NCBI RefSeq assembly: GCF_030412915.1
Contig: NZ_JAUHJR010000002.1
Coordinates: 124,001-188,000 of the forward strand
Reading direction: 5' to 3'
DNA: 64,000 nucleotides
Origin: Nocardioides abyssi
Lineage (GTDB): Bacteria; Actinomycetota; Actinomycetes; Propionibacteriales; Nocardioidaceae
Both the position numbers and the translations under genes were made by a program. Shown here one piece after another: positions 38,650 to 46,903 of the stretch. The first letter of the stretch is position 1. The number at the start of each line of letters is the position of its first letter. The notes under the pieces were generated by a model. The model was not told the DNA's origin and made no database searches. It saw only the letters and a program-made list of their open reading frames with translations.

Positions 38650-39126
38650 TCAGCCGGCGCAGACGCTGGGCGGCAGGTCGTGGTCCGGCACGAGCTCGCG
38701 GAGCAGGTCGCGGACCCGGTCGTCCAGCTCGGCGACGATCCGGCGCACCGTGGCCGGGTCCTGACCGCCGGGGTCGGCGACGGGCCAGTCGCGATAGACC
38801 ACCCCGGGGACGTAGGGGCACTCCTCGCCGCACCCCAGGGTGATGGCGAGGTCGCTGGCCGCGACCATCTCGGTGGTGAGACGCTGCGGCTGCTCGTGCG
38901 TGGTGTCGAGGCCGAGTCGCGCCAGCTCGTCGGCGACCTCGGGGTGGACGTGCTCGCCCGGTTGCGTGCCGCCGGAGTGCGCGACGACCCGGCCTCGGGC
39001 GTAGTGCTCGGTCAGCACCCGGGCCACCACCGACCGCCCGCCGTTGCGGACGCAGGCGAAGACGACCCGGGGCGTGGGCGGGGGCGTGGGCGGGGGCGTG
39101 GGCGGGGTCGCGGTCGGACCGGTCAC
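38650..39126 (-). CDS. arsC: Arsenate reductase (low-MW phosphatase type)
   Basis: This 158-residue enzyme reduces arsenate to arsenite. The catalytic P-loop is ACVRNGGRS, with Cys at about 25 and Arg at about 31, and [20 protein letters not shown] is the conserved C-terminal block with Asp-Trp-Pro-Val. The 20 residues before the P-loop are a Thr/Pro repeat (PTPPPTPPP) encoded by a tandem GGGCGTGGGCGG, an unusual extension. The start GTG overlaps the ACR3 stop (GTGA), so translation is coupled. It is probably last in the ars operon. The thiol partner is likely mycothiol or thioredoxin. Confidence 0.92.
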   Translation of the reverse strand: MTGPTATPPTPPPTPPPTPRVVFACVRNGGRSVVARVLTEHYARGRVVAHSGGTQPGEHVHPEVADELARLGLDTTHEQPQRLTTEMVAASDLAITLGCGEECPYVPGVVYRDWPVADPGGQDPATVRRIVAELDDRVRDLLRELVPDHDLPPSVCAG

Positions 39127-40235
39127 GAGGTGGCTCCTGCTCGGGTGTCGGGGAAGAACCGGCGCGCCCAGAGGCTGACGTAGACGAGGCCGACGAGGAC
39201 GGGCACCTCGATGAGCGGTCCGACGACGCCGGCCAGGGCCTGGCCGCTGGTGACGCCGAAGACCGCGATGGCCACGGCGATGGCGAGCTCGAAGTTGTTG
39301 CCGGCGGCGGTGAAGGCGACGGTAGTGGAGCGCGCGTACCCGAGGCCGACCCGGCGCGCCAGCAGCAGCGAGCCGGCCCACATCAGCGCGAAGTAGAGGA
39401 CGAGCGGCACCGCGATCCGGGCGACGTCGAGCGGCTTGCTCGTGATCGTCTCCCCCTGGAGGGCGAAGAGGACGACGATGGTGAAGAGCAGGCCGTAGAG
39501 GGCCCACGGGCCGAGCCGGGGCAGGAGCCGCTGCTCGTACCAGTCGCGGCCGCGGCGAGCCTCGCCGACGCGGCGGGTGAGGTAGCCAGCGACGAGCGGG
39601 ACCCCGAGGAAGACCACGACGCTGCCGGCGATCTCCCACGGGGAGACGTCGAGCCCGGTGGTGGTCAGCCCGAGCCAGCCGGGCAGCAGGTCGAGGTAGA
39701 ACCAGCCGAGGACGGCGAAGGCGAGCACCTGGAAGACGGAGTTGACCGCCACCAGCACCGCGGCGGCCTCGCGGTCGCCGCACGCGAGGTCGTTCCAGAT
39801 GATCACCATGGCGATGCAGCGGGCGAGCCCGACGATGATCAGCCCGGTGCGGTACTCCGGGAGGTCGGGGAGGAGCAGCCAGGCCAGGGCGAACATCAGC
39901 GCCGGGCCGAGGACCCAGTTGAGGACCAGCGAGAGCACCATCAGCCGGCGGTCGCGGGCGACGCGGCCGACCTCGTCGTACCGGACTTTCGCCAGCACCG
40001 GGTACATCATCACCAGCAGGCCGAGGGCGATCGGCAGCGAGATCGAGCCGACCGTGACGGCGTCCAGGGCGTCGGCGATGCCGGGCACCCAGCGGCCGGC
40101 GAGCAGGCCTGCCGCCATCGCCAGGCCGATCCACACCGGGAGGTAGCGGTCGAGCGTCGGGAGCCGCACCGCGCCCGTGGCCGTGCCCGGGGCGGCCTGC
40201 TCGGCACCGCGGGCGGTGGAGGGGGCGTCGGTCAT
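39123..40235 (-). CDS. acr3: Arsenite efflux transporter ACR3
   Basis: This 370-residue membrane protein with ten helices belongs to the ACR3 (arsenical resistance-3) family and pumps As(III) out of the cell. [17 protein letters not shown] near 140 contains the essential Cys of the ACR3 translocation site, and [23 protein letters not shown] near 310 contains the conserved Glu. The ATG overlaps the arsM stop (ATGA). It supplies the export step for arsenite made by the adjacent ArsC. Confidence 0.95.
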   Translation of the reverse strand: MTDAPSTARGAEQAAPGTATGAVRLPTLDRYLPVWIGLAMAAGLLAGRWVPGIADALDAVTVGSISLPIALGLLVMMYPVLAKVRYDEVGRVARDRRLMVLSLVLNWVLGPALMFALAWLLLPDLPEYRTGLIIVGLARCIAMVIIWNDLACGDREAAAVLVAVNSVFQVLAFAVLGWFYLDLLPGWLGLTTTGLDVSPWEIAGSVVVFLGVPLVAGYLTRRVGEARRGRDWYEQRLLPRLGPWALYGLLFTIVVLFALQGETITSKPLDVARIAVPLVLYFALMWAGSLLLARRVGLGYARSTTVAFTAAGNNFELAIAVAIAVFGVTSGQALAGVVGPLIEVPVLVGLVYVSLWARRFFPDTRAGATS

Positions 40236-41056
40236 GCGATCGGCTTGGTCGCGCGCACGATCGCGCCGTGCATGCCGGGGACGGCCTCGTGGGTGAACTC
40301 GACGGCGACGTCGGCGAACCCCGCGGCGGTGAGCGCGTCGACGTACTCGGTCCGGGAGAGCGCACCCGCGATGCAGCCGACGTACGACCCGCGCTCGGCG
40401 CGGTCGGCGGGGGTGAGGTGGTCCTCCGCCACGACGTCCGAGATGCCGATCCGGCCACCCGGGACGAGGACGCGGTGCATCTCGGCGATGACGCGCGGCT
40501 TGTCGACCGACAGGTTGATGACGCAGTTGGAGATGACGACGTCGACGGAGGCGTCCGGGAGCGGGACGTCCTCGATGGTGCCCCGGAGGAACTCGACGTT
40601 GGTGGCGCCGGCCTTCGCCGCGTTGGCGCGGGCCAGGTCGAGCATCTCGTCGGTCATGTCGACGCCGTGGACGAAGCCGGTCGGTCCGACGCGGCGGGCC
40701 GAGAGCAGCACGTCGATGCCGCCGCCGGAGCCCAGGTCGAGGACCCGCTCGCCCGCGCGCAGGTCCGCGACGGCGGTGGGGTTGCCGCAGCCGAGGCTGG
40801 CCGCGACTGCCTCGGCGGGCAGGTCCTGCTGGTCGTCGTCGCCGTAGAGCACCGCGCCGAAGGATTCGTCGACCACCACGTCGCCGCCACAGCACGACGG
40901 GGACCCGTCGCCGACCACCTGGAGCGCGTCGTTCAGCTCGAGGTTGGTGGAGCCGCGCCGCACGGCGCCGGCCGCCTCGGCGTAGCGGCTGCGGACCTGC
41001 TCGCGCAGCTGCTCGGGGTCCTGGTCCGGGGTGCGGGTGTCACTCGTGCTGGTCAT
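40232..41056 (-). CDS. arsM: Arsenite S-adenosylmethionine methyltransferase
   Basis: This 274-residue enzyme methylates arsenite to less retained or volatile forms. The SAM-binding fold has [16 protein letters not shown] near 106. Arsenic-binding cysteines are present at about 55/56 (SCCGG), 90 (SLGCGNP), 178 (SNCVINL) and 228 (YVGCIAGA), the spacing expected for ArsM. It is the first gene of the minus-strand ars operon, divergent from arsR across an 89-bp region with a strong dyad. It complements the efflux route rather than replacing it. Confidence 0.95.
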   Translation of the reverse strand: MTSTSDTRTPDQDPEQLREQVRSRYAEAAGAVRRGSTNLELNDALQVVGDGSPSCCGGDVVVDESFGAVLYGDDDQQDLPAEAVAASLGCGNPTAVADLRAGERVLDLGSGGGIDVLLSARRVGPTGFVHGVDMTDEMLDLARANAAKAGATNVEFLRGTIEDVPLPDASVDVVISNCVINLSVDKPRVIAEMHRVLVPGGRIGISDVVAEDHLTPADRAERGSYVGCIAGALSRTEYVDALTAAGFADVAVEFTHEAVPGMHGAIVRATKPIA

Positions 41057-41066
41057 CGCGTCGCTC

Positions 41067-41114
41067 TCGATCCATCGGGGTCTGTCGATGGATCGAGCCT
41101 GGTCGATCTATCGA
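41067..41114. promoter_or_regulatory. ArsR operator between arsM and arsR
   Basis: TCGATCCATCG (41067-41077) and CGATGGATCGA (41086-41096) form a perfect 11-bp dyad. TCGATCTATCGA (41103-41114) is a second dyad built from the same ATCGA half-sites. ArsR/SmtB proteins bind such dyads and release them on As(III) binding. Position between the divergent genes would let one repressor control both. Confidence 0.8.
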
Positions 41115-41145
41115 CGAATGTCAATGGGTGTGCCAGGCTGGGCCC

Positions 41146-41490
41146 ATGCCGACCCCCACCCTCCCGGTCGCCGACGCGACCGCGTGCTGCTCGACCGTCA
41201 CCGGCGGCGTGCTCGACGCCGACGAGGCCGGGCGGCTCGCACGGATGTTCAAGGCACTCGGCGACCCGACCCGGGTCCGCCTCCTCTCGCTGATCGCCGC
41301 GCAGCCCGAGCGCGAGGCGTGCATCTGCGACCTGACCGAGCCGGTCGGGCTCGCCCAGCCGACGGTCTCGCACCACATGAAGCAGCTGGTCGACGCCGGA
41401 CTGGTCGTGCGCGAGCAGCGCGGGCGCTGGGCGTTCTACCGCGTCGTCGACGAGACGCTCGCCGCCCTCAGCGGCGCACTCGAGCCCTAG
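41146..41490 (+). CDS. arsR: ArsR/SmtB family metalloregulator
   Basis: This 114-residue winged-helix repressor has the helix-turn-helix PVGLAQPTVSHHMKQLVDAGLV near 65-86. The CICDL motif near 50 carries two cysteines next to the DNA-binding helix, the usual As(III) site, and there is an extra CC pair near residue 14. It should repress arsM-acr3-arsC and itself. CAGGCT at 41134-41139 lies 6 nt before the ATG, so the mRNA may be leaderless. Confidence 0.95.
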   Translation: MPTPTLPVADATACCSTVTGGVLDADEAGRLARMFKALGDPTRVRLLSLIAAQPEREACICDLTEPVGLAQPTVSHHMKQLVDAGLVVREQRGRWAFYRVVDETLAALSGALEP

Positions 41491-41782
41491 CTCCACGGTC
41501 GCCACGCTCCACAGGCCGCTCGGGGCGGGGGCCGCGGGGTCGACCATTGCCGACCTGGGTGGCGCTGAGGGCTGCGCGGGTGAGCTCGGTGAGGGTCTCG
41601 TCGTCGAAGTCGGTGACGGTGAAGTGATCGCCGTCGGTGACGACGAAGACCTGCTTGCACGCATGGTCGACACGTGACTTCAAGAGGAGGACCTCGCCGA
41701 CGGGGATGACTCCTGGTGAGGCCACGTTCCTGGCGCGGACGTCCGCACGCAGACTGACAGGGACTGCTGGCGCAACCGTCAT
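41468..41782 (-). CDS. Hypothetical protein, 104 residues
   Basis: The reading frame has strongly biased codons (mostly G or C at the third position) across its core VGEVLLLKSRVDHACKQVF then VVTDGDHFTVTDFDDETLTE, which argues that it is real. No family is recognised. The end is Arg-rich and overlaps the last 23 nt of the convergent arsR. Earlier starts up to 41887 are possible, but that would run into the LexA-controlled promoter of the HNH gene, so ATG 41782 is preferred. Confidence 0.5.
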   Translation of the reverse strand: MTVAPAVPVSLRADVRARNVASPGVIPVGEVLLLKSRVDHACKQVFVVTDGDHFTVTDFDDETLTELTRAALSATQVGNGRPRGPRPERPVERGDRGARARVRR

Positions 41783-41880
41783 GTCGGGCGACGGCGGGGC
41801 GTTCGAGCCGGCTCCGGTCGGCGTTGGGTCGGGGCGACAGCGCTCCACAGGCCGGTGCTCCGCAGGCCCGTCACAGGTCG

Positions 41881-41909
41881 TTGTCATCGAACATGTGTTC
41901 GTATATCAT
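41881..41909 (+). promoter_or_regulatory. SOS promoter: LexA box between -35 and -10
   Basis: TTGTCA (41881-41886), a 17-bp spacer and TATCAT (41904-41909) form a strong promoter. TCGAACATGTGTTCGT at 41887-41902 fits the actinobacterial LexA consensus TCGAAC-N4-GTTCGA at 11 of 12 fixed bases and fills the spacer. A wider dyad CGAACATGTGT...ACACATGTTCG (41888-41898, 41912-41922) also spans the -10. Transcription would start at about the ATG 41916. Confidence 0.85.
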
Positions 41910-41915
41910 GGACAC

Positions 41916-43265
41916 ATGTTCGCCCCCATCCTCGCCCCGGCGGCCGACCTGGCTGACGAGGCCGTCACGCCCGGTGCGCTGCTGGACCGGGTGCGCATGG
42001 CGAGGAGGACGGCGGACGCCGCCGAGGTGGAGCTGCTGCGGCTCGCCGTGGAGTGGGCCCACGCGCACCCCGTCCGGCCCGGCCAGGAGGCGTGGGGCGT
42101 CCCTGGCTCACCCGAGGCCTCCGGGACCGGCGACCCCGACGACCCCGACGCCGACGTCCCCGGCGACGAGCTCGCCGGGATTCCCCAGGTCCGCTGGGAC
42201 GCACCAGCGGCGTTCGCCGCCGCAAACGCCATGACCACCGACGCCGGGCAGGCGCTGATCCGCGACGCCCTCACCCTGCGCCACCGCCTGCCAAGGACCT
42301 GGGCACGCACGCTGGCCGGCGACGTCACCGCCTGGCGGGCCCGTCGCATCGCCCAGGCCGTGCTCGGCCGCCCGGACGACGTGGCCACCCACGTCGACCA
42401 GCACGTGGCGCCCGTCGCCGGCTCGATCGGCGTGGTCCGGCTGGACCGCGTGGTCGACGAGGCGATGCTCCGGCTGTACGCCGAGGAGCGGGAGCTCAAG
42501 CAGCTCGCCGCACTCGACAAGCGTTTCGTCCGCCTCGACGAGCGGACCCTCAACCACACGGGGATCGCCGAGCTCGTCGTGCGGGGAGACTGGAAGGACC
42601 TCCACGACGTCGACCGCACCATCAGCCGGCTCGCCGCGGTCCTCGGCGAGGAGGGTCGCGCCGGCCACGGTCAGTCCCTCGACGTGCGCCGGTCGATGGC
42701 GGTCGGCGTCCTCGCCGACCCCGCGGCCGCCGACGAGATGTTGCGGGGTGGCCGACCGGCGCGACCGAGCAGCCGCACGGTGCTGTACCTCCACCTCACG
42801 GACGCCGGTCTCTGGGGCCTCGACCCCGTCGGCCGCAACCAGACCACCGGCCGCCCCGAGCTGGAGCAGGTCATCCGCTCCTGGTGCGGACGCGACGACA
42901 CCCACCTGGTCGTCCAGCCGGTCATCGACCTCGCCGACCACGTGCACGCCGAGCAGTACGAGGTCCCGGACCGCCTCCGCAACCAGGTCGCCCTCCGCGA
43001 GCCGCAGTGCGTCTTCCCCTGGTGCACCCGGCCCGCCGCAGCCTGCGACTGCGACCACATCCACTCCCACGGCGACGGCGGCCCGACCTGCACCCACAAC
43101 CTCGCCCCGCTGTGCCGGCGCCACCACCGACTGAAGACCCACGCCCGATGGCGGTACCGACCGCTCGACCCCGTCACCGACCCCGGCACCCACCTCTGGA
43201 CCGATCCCCACGGTCGGCAGTACCTGCGCGGACCCACCGGGACCATCGAGATCGCGCCTTCCTGA
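41916..43265 (+). CDS. DUF222-HNH endonuclease (13E12-type), SOS-controlled
   Basis: The protein has 449 residues. A DUF222 domain (about 20-300) leads to a C-terminal HNH nuclease (about 365-425) with CVFPWCTRPAAACDCDHIHS and NLAPLCRRHHRLKTH. The Asp-His, Asn and His residues are present, and four Cys could bind zinc. Mycobacterial 13E12 repeat proteins are the same type and some belong to the DNA-damage regulon. Here a clear LexA box sits inside the promoter, and the transcript would start at the ATG, so the longer upstream frame to 41637 was rejected. Confidence 0.92.
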   Translation: MFAPILAPAADLADEAVTPGALLDRVRMARRTADAAEVELLRLAVEWAHAHPVRPGQEAWGVPGSPEASGTGDPDDPDADVPGDELAGIPQVRWDAPAAFAAANAMTTDAGQALIRDALTLRHRLPRTWARTLAGDVTAWRARRIAQAVLGRPDDVATHVDQHVAPVAGSIGVVRLDRVVDEAMLRLYAEERELKQLAALDKRFVRLDERTLNHTGIAELVVRGDWKDLHDVDRTISRLAAVLGEEGRAGHGQSLDVRRSMAVGVLADPAAADEMLRGGRPARPSSRTVLYLHLTDAGLWGLDPVGRNQTTGRPELEQVIRSWCGRDDTHLVVQPVIDLADHVHAEQYEVPDRLRNQVALREPQCVFPWCTRPAAACDCDHIHSHGDGGPTCTHNLAPLCRRHHRLKTHARWRYRPLDPVTDPGTHLWTDPHGRQYLRGPTGTIEIAPS

Positions 43266-43299
43266 GCGAGCGCGGGGCTCGACCCGCGAGATTGGCCCG

Positions 43300-43983
43300 G
43301 TGCGCATCGGAACCTGGAACCTCGCCGGACGTTGGGACGCGCGGCACCGCGCCTTGATGGATGCGATGGACTGCGACGTCCTGCTGCTCACGGAGGTGTC
43401 CGAGCGCCTGGACCTGCCGGGGCACGACATCCACCTCGGTGCGGGCTTGATGGCGGCCAGGCGTCGCTGGGCGGCTGTCGCGTCCCGGCTTCCGATGACG
43501 CCCCGGCCGAACCCTCACGGAGCCTCCGCCATGGTCGACCTGGGTGGGATGGCTGTCTGCTCCTCCATCCTCCCCTGGCGCTCCTGCGGCACCCGGGATC
43601 CCTGGGTCGGCGCCACGAGCGCCGAGCGGACCACCGCCGCGGTCGCGGCGGTCGAGGCCAGCGCCCCCTCCATCTGGGGCGGCGACTGGAACCACGCGTT
43701 GTCCGGCCGTGAGTGGACCGGTTCCGTCGCGGGGCGACGGTCCCTCCTCGCCGCCATCGAGCGTCTGGGCCTGCATGTGCCCACAGCCACCCTGCCCCAC
43801 CAGATCGAAGACCTGCTCAGCATCGACCATGTCGCCGTCCCGACGTCGTGGACCGTCGTCGGCGCGGAACGCCACCGAGCCGTCGCCGCGGGCGCCCGGC
43901 TGTCAGACCACGACGCCTACGTCGTCGAGGCTCACGCACCCGGCACGACGGAGGACGGGAGCAGCACCCTCGGCGGGGGGTGA
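43300..43983 (+). CDS. Endonuclease/exonuclease/phosphatase-fold protein
   Basis: This 227-residue EEP-superfamily protein shows all the core motifs: GTWNLAGRW at the start, LLTEVSE with the metal-binding Glu near 30, GGDWNHALSG near 130, SIDHVAVP near 175 and LSDHDAYVVE near 205. Members cleave phosphodiesters in DNA, RNA or lipids, and the target here is unknown. It follows the SOS-controlled HNH gene by 34 nt and may be cotranscribed. GAGATT at 43288-43293 could also give a leaderless start. The next gene overlaps or abuts it. Confidence 0.85.
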   Translation: MRIGTWNLAGRWDARHRALMDAMDCDVLLLTEVSERLDLPGHDIHLGAGLMAARRRWAAVASRLPMTPRPNPHGASAMVDLGGMAVCSSILPWRSCGTRDPWVGATSAERTTAAVAAVEASAPSIWGGDWNHALSGREWTGSVAGRRSLLAAIERLGLHVPTATLPHQIEDLLSIDHVAVPTSWTVVGAERHRAVAAGARLSDHDAYVVEAHAPGTTEDGSSTLGGG

Positions 43984-43988
43984 GGGAC

Positions 43989-44456
43989 GTGAGCACGCAC
44001 GTCCGGCCGGACTACCGTCGTGCCGTGGCAGCGGAGTGGGACCCGGCGAGCCCGGGAGTCCTGGTGCTGCCGAGCGGGCGTGCGGTGCGCGGCCGCTCGC
44101 TGGCGGCGCCGGTTGCTCCTGCCGAGCGGCCGGACTTCGGGCTGTACCTGTCTGAGCAGCCACCCACCGGGATTCCGTGGCCGTTCGCATGGATCCGCTG
44201 GCGCGACTTCCGGACGCCGAGCGATCCTGACGCGGCGGGCCAAGCGCTCCTCGAGGCGTGGCGCCGCTCGGCGGACGAGCGCGTCGAGGTCGCCTGCCGC
44301 GGCGGCCGAGGCCGGACCGGCACCGCCCTGGCATGCCTCGGCGTGCTCGACGGGGTGCCGGCGCACGACGCCGTCGGGTTCGTGCGCCGGGGCTACGACC
44401 GCCGAGCGGTGGAGACGCCCTGGCAACGGCGCTACGTCGCCCGGTTCCCGGGCTGA
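43989..44456 (+). CDS. Protein tyrosine/dual-specificity phosphatase-like
   Basis: This 155-residue protein has the CX5R loop VACRGGRGRTGTAL, with catalytic Cys at about 103 and Arg at about 109, and a candidate general acid Asp in WIRWRDFRTPSDPDAA near 70. It is short for a dual-specificity phosphatase but keeps the core. A small actinobacterial family with this CRGGxGRTG loop is known to me only as predicted phosphatases. Start GTG 43989 is used. An in-frame GTG at 43980 overlapping the upstream stop (GTGA) is as likely. It is coupled to the EEP gene. Confidence 0.82.
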   Translation: MSTHVRPDYRRAVAAEWDPASPGVLVLPSGRAVRGRSLAAPVAPAERPDFGLYLSEQPPTGIPWPFAWIRWRDFRTPSDPDAAGQALLEAWRRSADERVEVACRGGRGRTGTALACLGVLDGVPAHDAVGFVRRGYDRRAVETPWQRRYVARFPG

Positions 44457-44461
44457 CCAGG

Positions 44462-44767
44462 TCAGGTCAGGGCACGGACCCCGGCGGTCACGACCACGGC
44501 GGTGAGGACCACGACCAGCAGCGGCAGGCGGCGCCAGATCATCACGCCCGCGACGGCGACCCCGGCGGCGCTCGCGTCGACGTGCAGCCGCTGGCCCTCG
44601 CTGAGGGTCGAGGTGACCACGAGGGCGGCCAGCAGCACCGGCGGCAGCAGGGCGATCACCTTGACCGCGGTCGGTGGCAGCTCCCGGCCGCCCACCAGCA
44701 CGGGGCCGAACGCCTTGATGAGCGCCGTCGTCACCGCGAGGGCGCCGATCATCAGCCAGGCGGTCAT
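44462..44767 (-). CDS. azlD: AzlD family branched-chain amino acid export subunit
   Basis: This 101-residue protein has four predicted helices. It begins MTAWLMIGALAVTTALIKAFGPVLVG and has the LPPVLLAALVVTSTL block, typical of AzlD. It works with AzlC (upstream gene) to export branched-chain or related amino acids. Its ATG overlaps the azlC stop by 4 nt. Confidence 0.92.
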   Translation of the reverse strand: MTAWLMIGALAVTTALIKAFGPVLVGGRELPPTAVKVIALLPPVLLAALVVTSTLSEGQRLHVDASAAGVAVAGVMIWRRLPLLVVVLTAVVVTAGVRALT

Positions 44768-45414
44768 CGCGCCAGACCCACGAGCGCGGCGGTCCCGGCA
44801 GCGAGGACCGGCACCCCGGGCGGGGTGAACGGCACCAGGGCGAGCGCGATCAGCGCGCCGGCGAGCGCCACCCCGCGCGAGCGGGGATCGCGCAGCTCCG
44901 CGGCCAGCAGGGCCAGGAAGAAGACGGGAAACACCACGTCGAGGCCGAACCGGTCGGGGTCGCCCGCGACGTCCCCGAGGAACGCCCCGGCGACGGTGCC
45001 GGAGACCCAGCCGGCGTACTGCGGCACGGTCGCGCCCATCATCAGCTGCCGGTCGAACGAGCCGTCCCCCTGGTTGGCCAGCGCCCACGACGGGTCCACC
45101 ACGGTCTGCCCCTGGAGGGCGCGCCGGCCCGGGCCGCCGCGGAGCGACGGGGCCACCGCGATGCCCATGGCGAGGAACCGGGCGTTCATCAGGCTGCCGG
45201 CCAGCACGCTCGGCACCAGGCCGCCACCGGCGCCCAGGATCGCCGTCGCGGCGAACTGCGCCGAGCCGGCGTGGACCACCGCCGACATCACGATCGCCTG
45301 GAGCGCGCTGAACCCGGCCTGCACCGCCAGCACGCCGAACGACATCGAGAGCAGGAACCCGACGAGCGAGAAGGGCACGCCCGCCCGCAGGCCCCGCCGG
45401 AACGATGCGTCCAC
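44764..45414 (-). CDS. azlC: AzlC family amino acid export permease
   Basis: This 216-residue membrane protein has LRAGVPFSLVGFLLSMSFGVLA at the start, MSAVVHAGSAQFAATAILGAGG near 45 and LMNARFLAMGIAVAP near 75, the conserved AzlC core. AzlCD export azaleucine, isoleucine, methionine or similar amino acids. TAGGTT at 45426-45421 lies 6 nt before the GTG start, so the mRNA is probably leaderless. No regulator gene is adjacent. Confidence 0.93.
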   Translation of the reverse strand: MDASFRRGLRAGVPFSLVGFLLSMSFGVLAVQAGFSALQAIVMSAVVHAGSAQFAATAILGAGGGLVPSVLAGSLMNARFLAMGIAVAPSLRGGPGRRALQGQTVVDPSWALANQGDGSFDRQLMMGATVPQYAGWVSGTVAGAFLGDVAGDPDRFGLDVVFPVFFLALLAAELRDPRSRGVALAGALIALALVPFTPPGVPVLAAGTAALVGLAR

Positions 45415-45482
45415 CGGCCCAACCTATGGGCCGGCACCGGCCGGACCGGCCGGCTCGAGCAGGAGCGGGACCAGGAGCGGGA

Positions 45483-45884
45483 TCAGAGGTGGTCGGGGAC
45501 GATGAGCGCGTCGGGGTCCTGACGGGGCGGCAGGGCGGCGAGGGCGGCCTGGACGAGCGCGACGCGGCCCTTGACGACGAGCGCGCGGCGGACCCGGCCG
45601 GCCACGCCGCCGCCGAGCTTCTCCTCCACGACCCGGGTGACCTGCTCGTCGGTGTAGGTGGGGCGGGTGCCCGGCTCGACCTCGACGTCGGGCAGCGCGA
45701 CGAGCACGGGGAGCACCTGGTCGCCGAGCGCGTCGAGGACGTGGAAGCGCTGCACCGTGGTCAGCGCCTGCCAGGCCTCGTCGACGTCGCGCCGGCCGCG
45801 TCGTACGTCCTTGTCCTGCGCGGCGAAGACGGTCTTGGCCGCGCCGGTCAGGGCTGCGGTCAGCTCGTGCTCGGTGAACCTCAC
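45483..45884 (-). CDS. Hypothetical protein, 133 residues
   Basis: This soluble, helix-rich protein of unknown function starts MRFTEHELTAALTGAAKTVFAAQDKDVRRGR, with later segments DALGDQVLPVLVALPDVEVEPG and TYTDEQVTRVVEEKLGGGVAGR. No catalytic or membrane motif is seen. GTG 45884 has GAGG about 8 nt upstream. It sits 10 nt downstream of the CE7 esterase gene and could be at the end of the xylan operon, although its content does not suggest sugar metabolism. Confidence 0.7.
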   Translation of the reverse strand: MRFTEHELTAALTGAAKTVFAAQDKDVRRGRRDVDEAWQALTTVQRFHVLDALGDQVLPVLVALPDVEVEPGTRPTYTDEQVTRVVEEKLGGGVAGRVRRALVVKGRVALVQAALAALPPRQDPDALIVPDHL

Positions 45885-45894
45885 TTGATCTGCC

Positions 45895-46884
45895 TCACGG
45901 GGCCAGTCTGTCCCCCAGCACCGACCGCAGCCACGCCACCTGCCGCACGGCGTGGTGCGCACCCCCGCCCTCGTGGTCGTTGAACGGGTAGACCTCGATC
46001 TCGGCTGGGCCGGCCCAGGCGTGGTACGCCGCGAACACCGTCGAGGGCGGGCAGGTGCGGTCGCGCAGGGCGACGGAGAACAACGCGGGCGCGGTCGCGC
46101 GGCGGGCGAGCACGGCGCCGTCGACGTGGGACAGCGTGGCGAACGCCCGGTCGACCCGGTCGCGGTGCGCGGCGAGGTAGCGGACCAGCTCGAGGTAGGG
46201 GTCGGTCTGCGCGACCGCCACCGCCCGCCGCACGTCGACGAGGAACGGCACGTCGACCATCGCGGCCGCCACGCGGTCCGGCGCGAGGGCGGCCACGGCG
46301 GTCGCCAGCGCGCCGCCCTGGCTCGCCCCGACCACCGCGACGCGGGAGGCGTCGACGAGCGGGTGGGCGCGCAGCACGTCGAGGGCGGCGACGGCGTCGG
46401 CGTACGCCCGGCGGTAGTAGTAGCCGCGCGGGTCCTCGATCCCGTTCGTCAGGAAGCCCGGCTGCGCGGCGCCGGACCCGGTCGGGTCGCCCGTCGCGCC
46501 GACGGACCAGCCGCTGCCCTGACCGCGGGTGTCGACGACGAGGTGGGCGCAGCCCGCCAGCGCCCACAGCACGTGCTCGTGCGGGAGGCCGCGGCCGCCG
46601 TTGTAGCCCTGGTACTGCACCACCCCCGGCAGCGGGCCGTCGCCGCGCAGCGCGGCCGGCGGCAGGTGCAGCCAGGCGTGGACGGGGACGTCGTCGTGCC
46701 CGGCCAGCTCCACCGCGGAGGTCTCGACGGCGAGCAGGCCCGTGTCGACCGAGGTGTACGCCGCGTGGGGACCGCGGGCGAGCTGCGGCGCGAGCGTCTC
46801 CGCCCAGAAGTCGTCGAGCCCCGGCGGCTCGGGCAGCACCGGCCGGTAGGCCTGCAGCTGCCCGAGCGGCCAGTCGGTCTCCAC
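45895..46884 (-). CDS. Acetylxylan esterase (CE7 family)
   Basis: This 329-residue alpha/beta-hydrolase removes acetyl groups from xylo-oligosaccharides (and often from cephalosporin C). DTRGQGSGWSVG near 115, the nucleophile elbow VGASQGGAL with Ser near 187, and the catalytic His in NDHEGGGAHH near 305 are present. No signal peptide is seen, so it works on imported oligosaccharides. It is the last enzyme gene of the xylan locus, after the GH3 gene with 19 nt between them. The GTG start is 46884. Confidence 0.92.
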   Translation of the reverse strand: METDWPLGQLQAYRPVLPEPPGLDDFWAETLAPQLARGPHAAYTSVDTGLLAVETSAVELAGHDDVPVHAWLHLPPAALRGDGPLPGVVQYQGYNGGRGLPHEHVLWALAGCAHLVVDTRGQGSGWSVGATGDPTGSGAAQPGFLTNGIEDPRGYYYRRAYADAVAALDVLRAHPLVDASRVAVVGASQGGALATAVAALAPDRVAAAMVDVPFLVDVRRAVAVAQTDPYLELVRYLAAHRDRVDRAFATLSHVDGAVLARRATAPALFSVALRDRTCPPSTVFAAYHAWAGPAEIEVYPFNDHEGGGAHHAVRQVAWLRSVLGDRLAP

Positions 46885-46903
46885 GGCGTCCCCGTCGCGC
46901 CGG

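Noticed and set aside
41637-41915. N-terminal extension of the DUF222-HNH protein from ATG 41637
   Set aside because: The extension lacks family similarity and runs through the LexA box and promoter, which place the transcript start at 41916. A minus-strand frame there has better codon bias.
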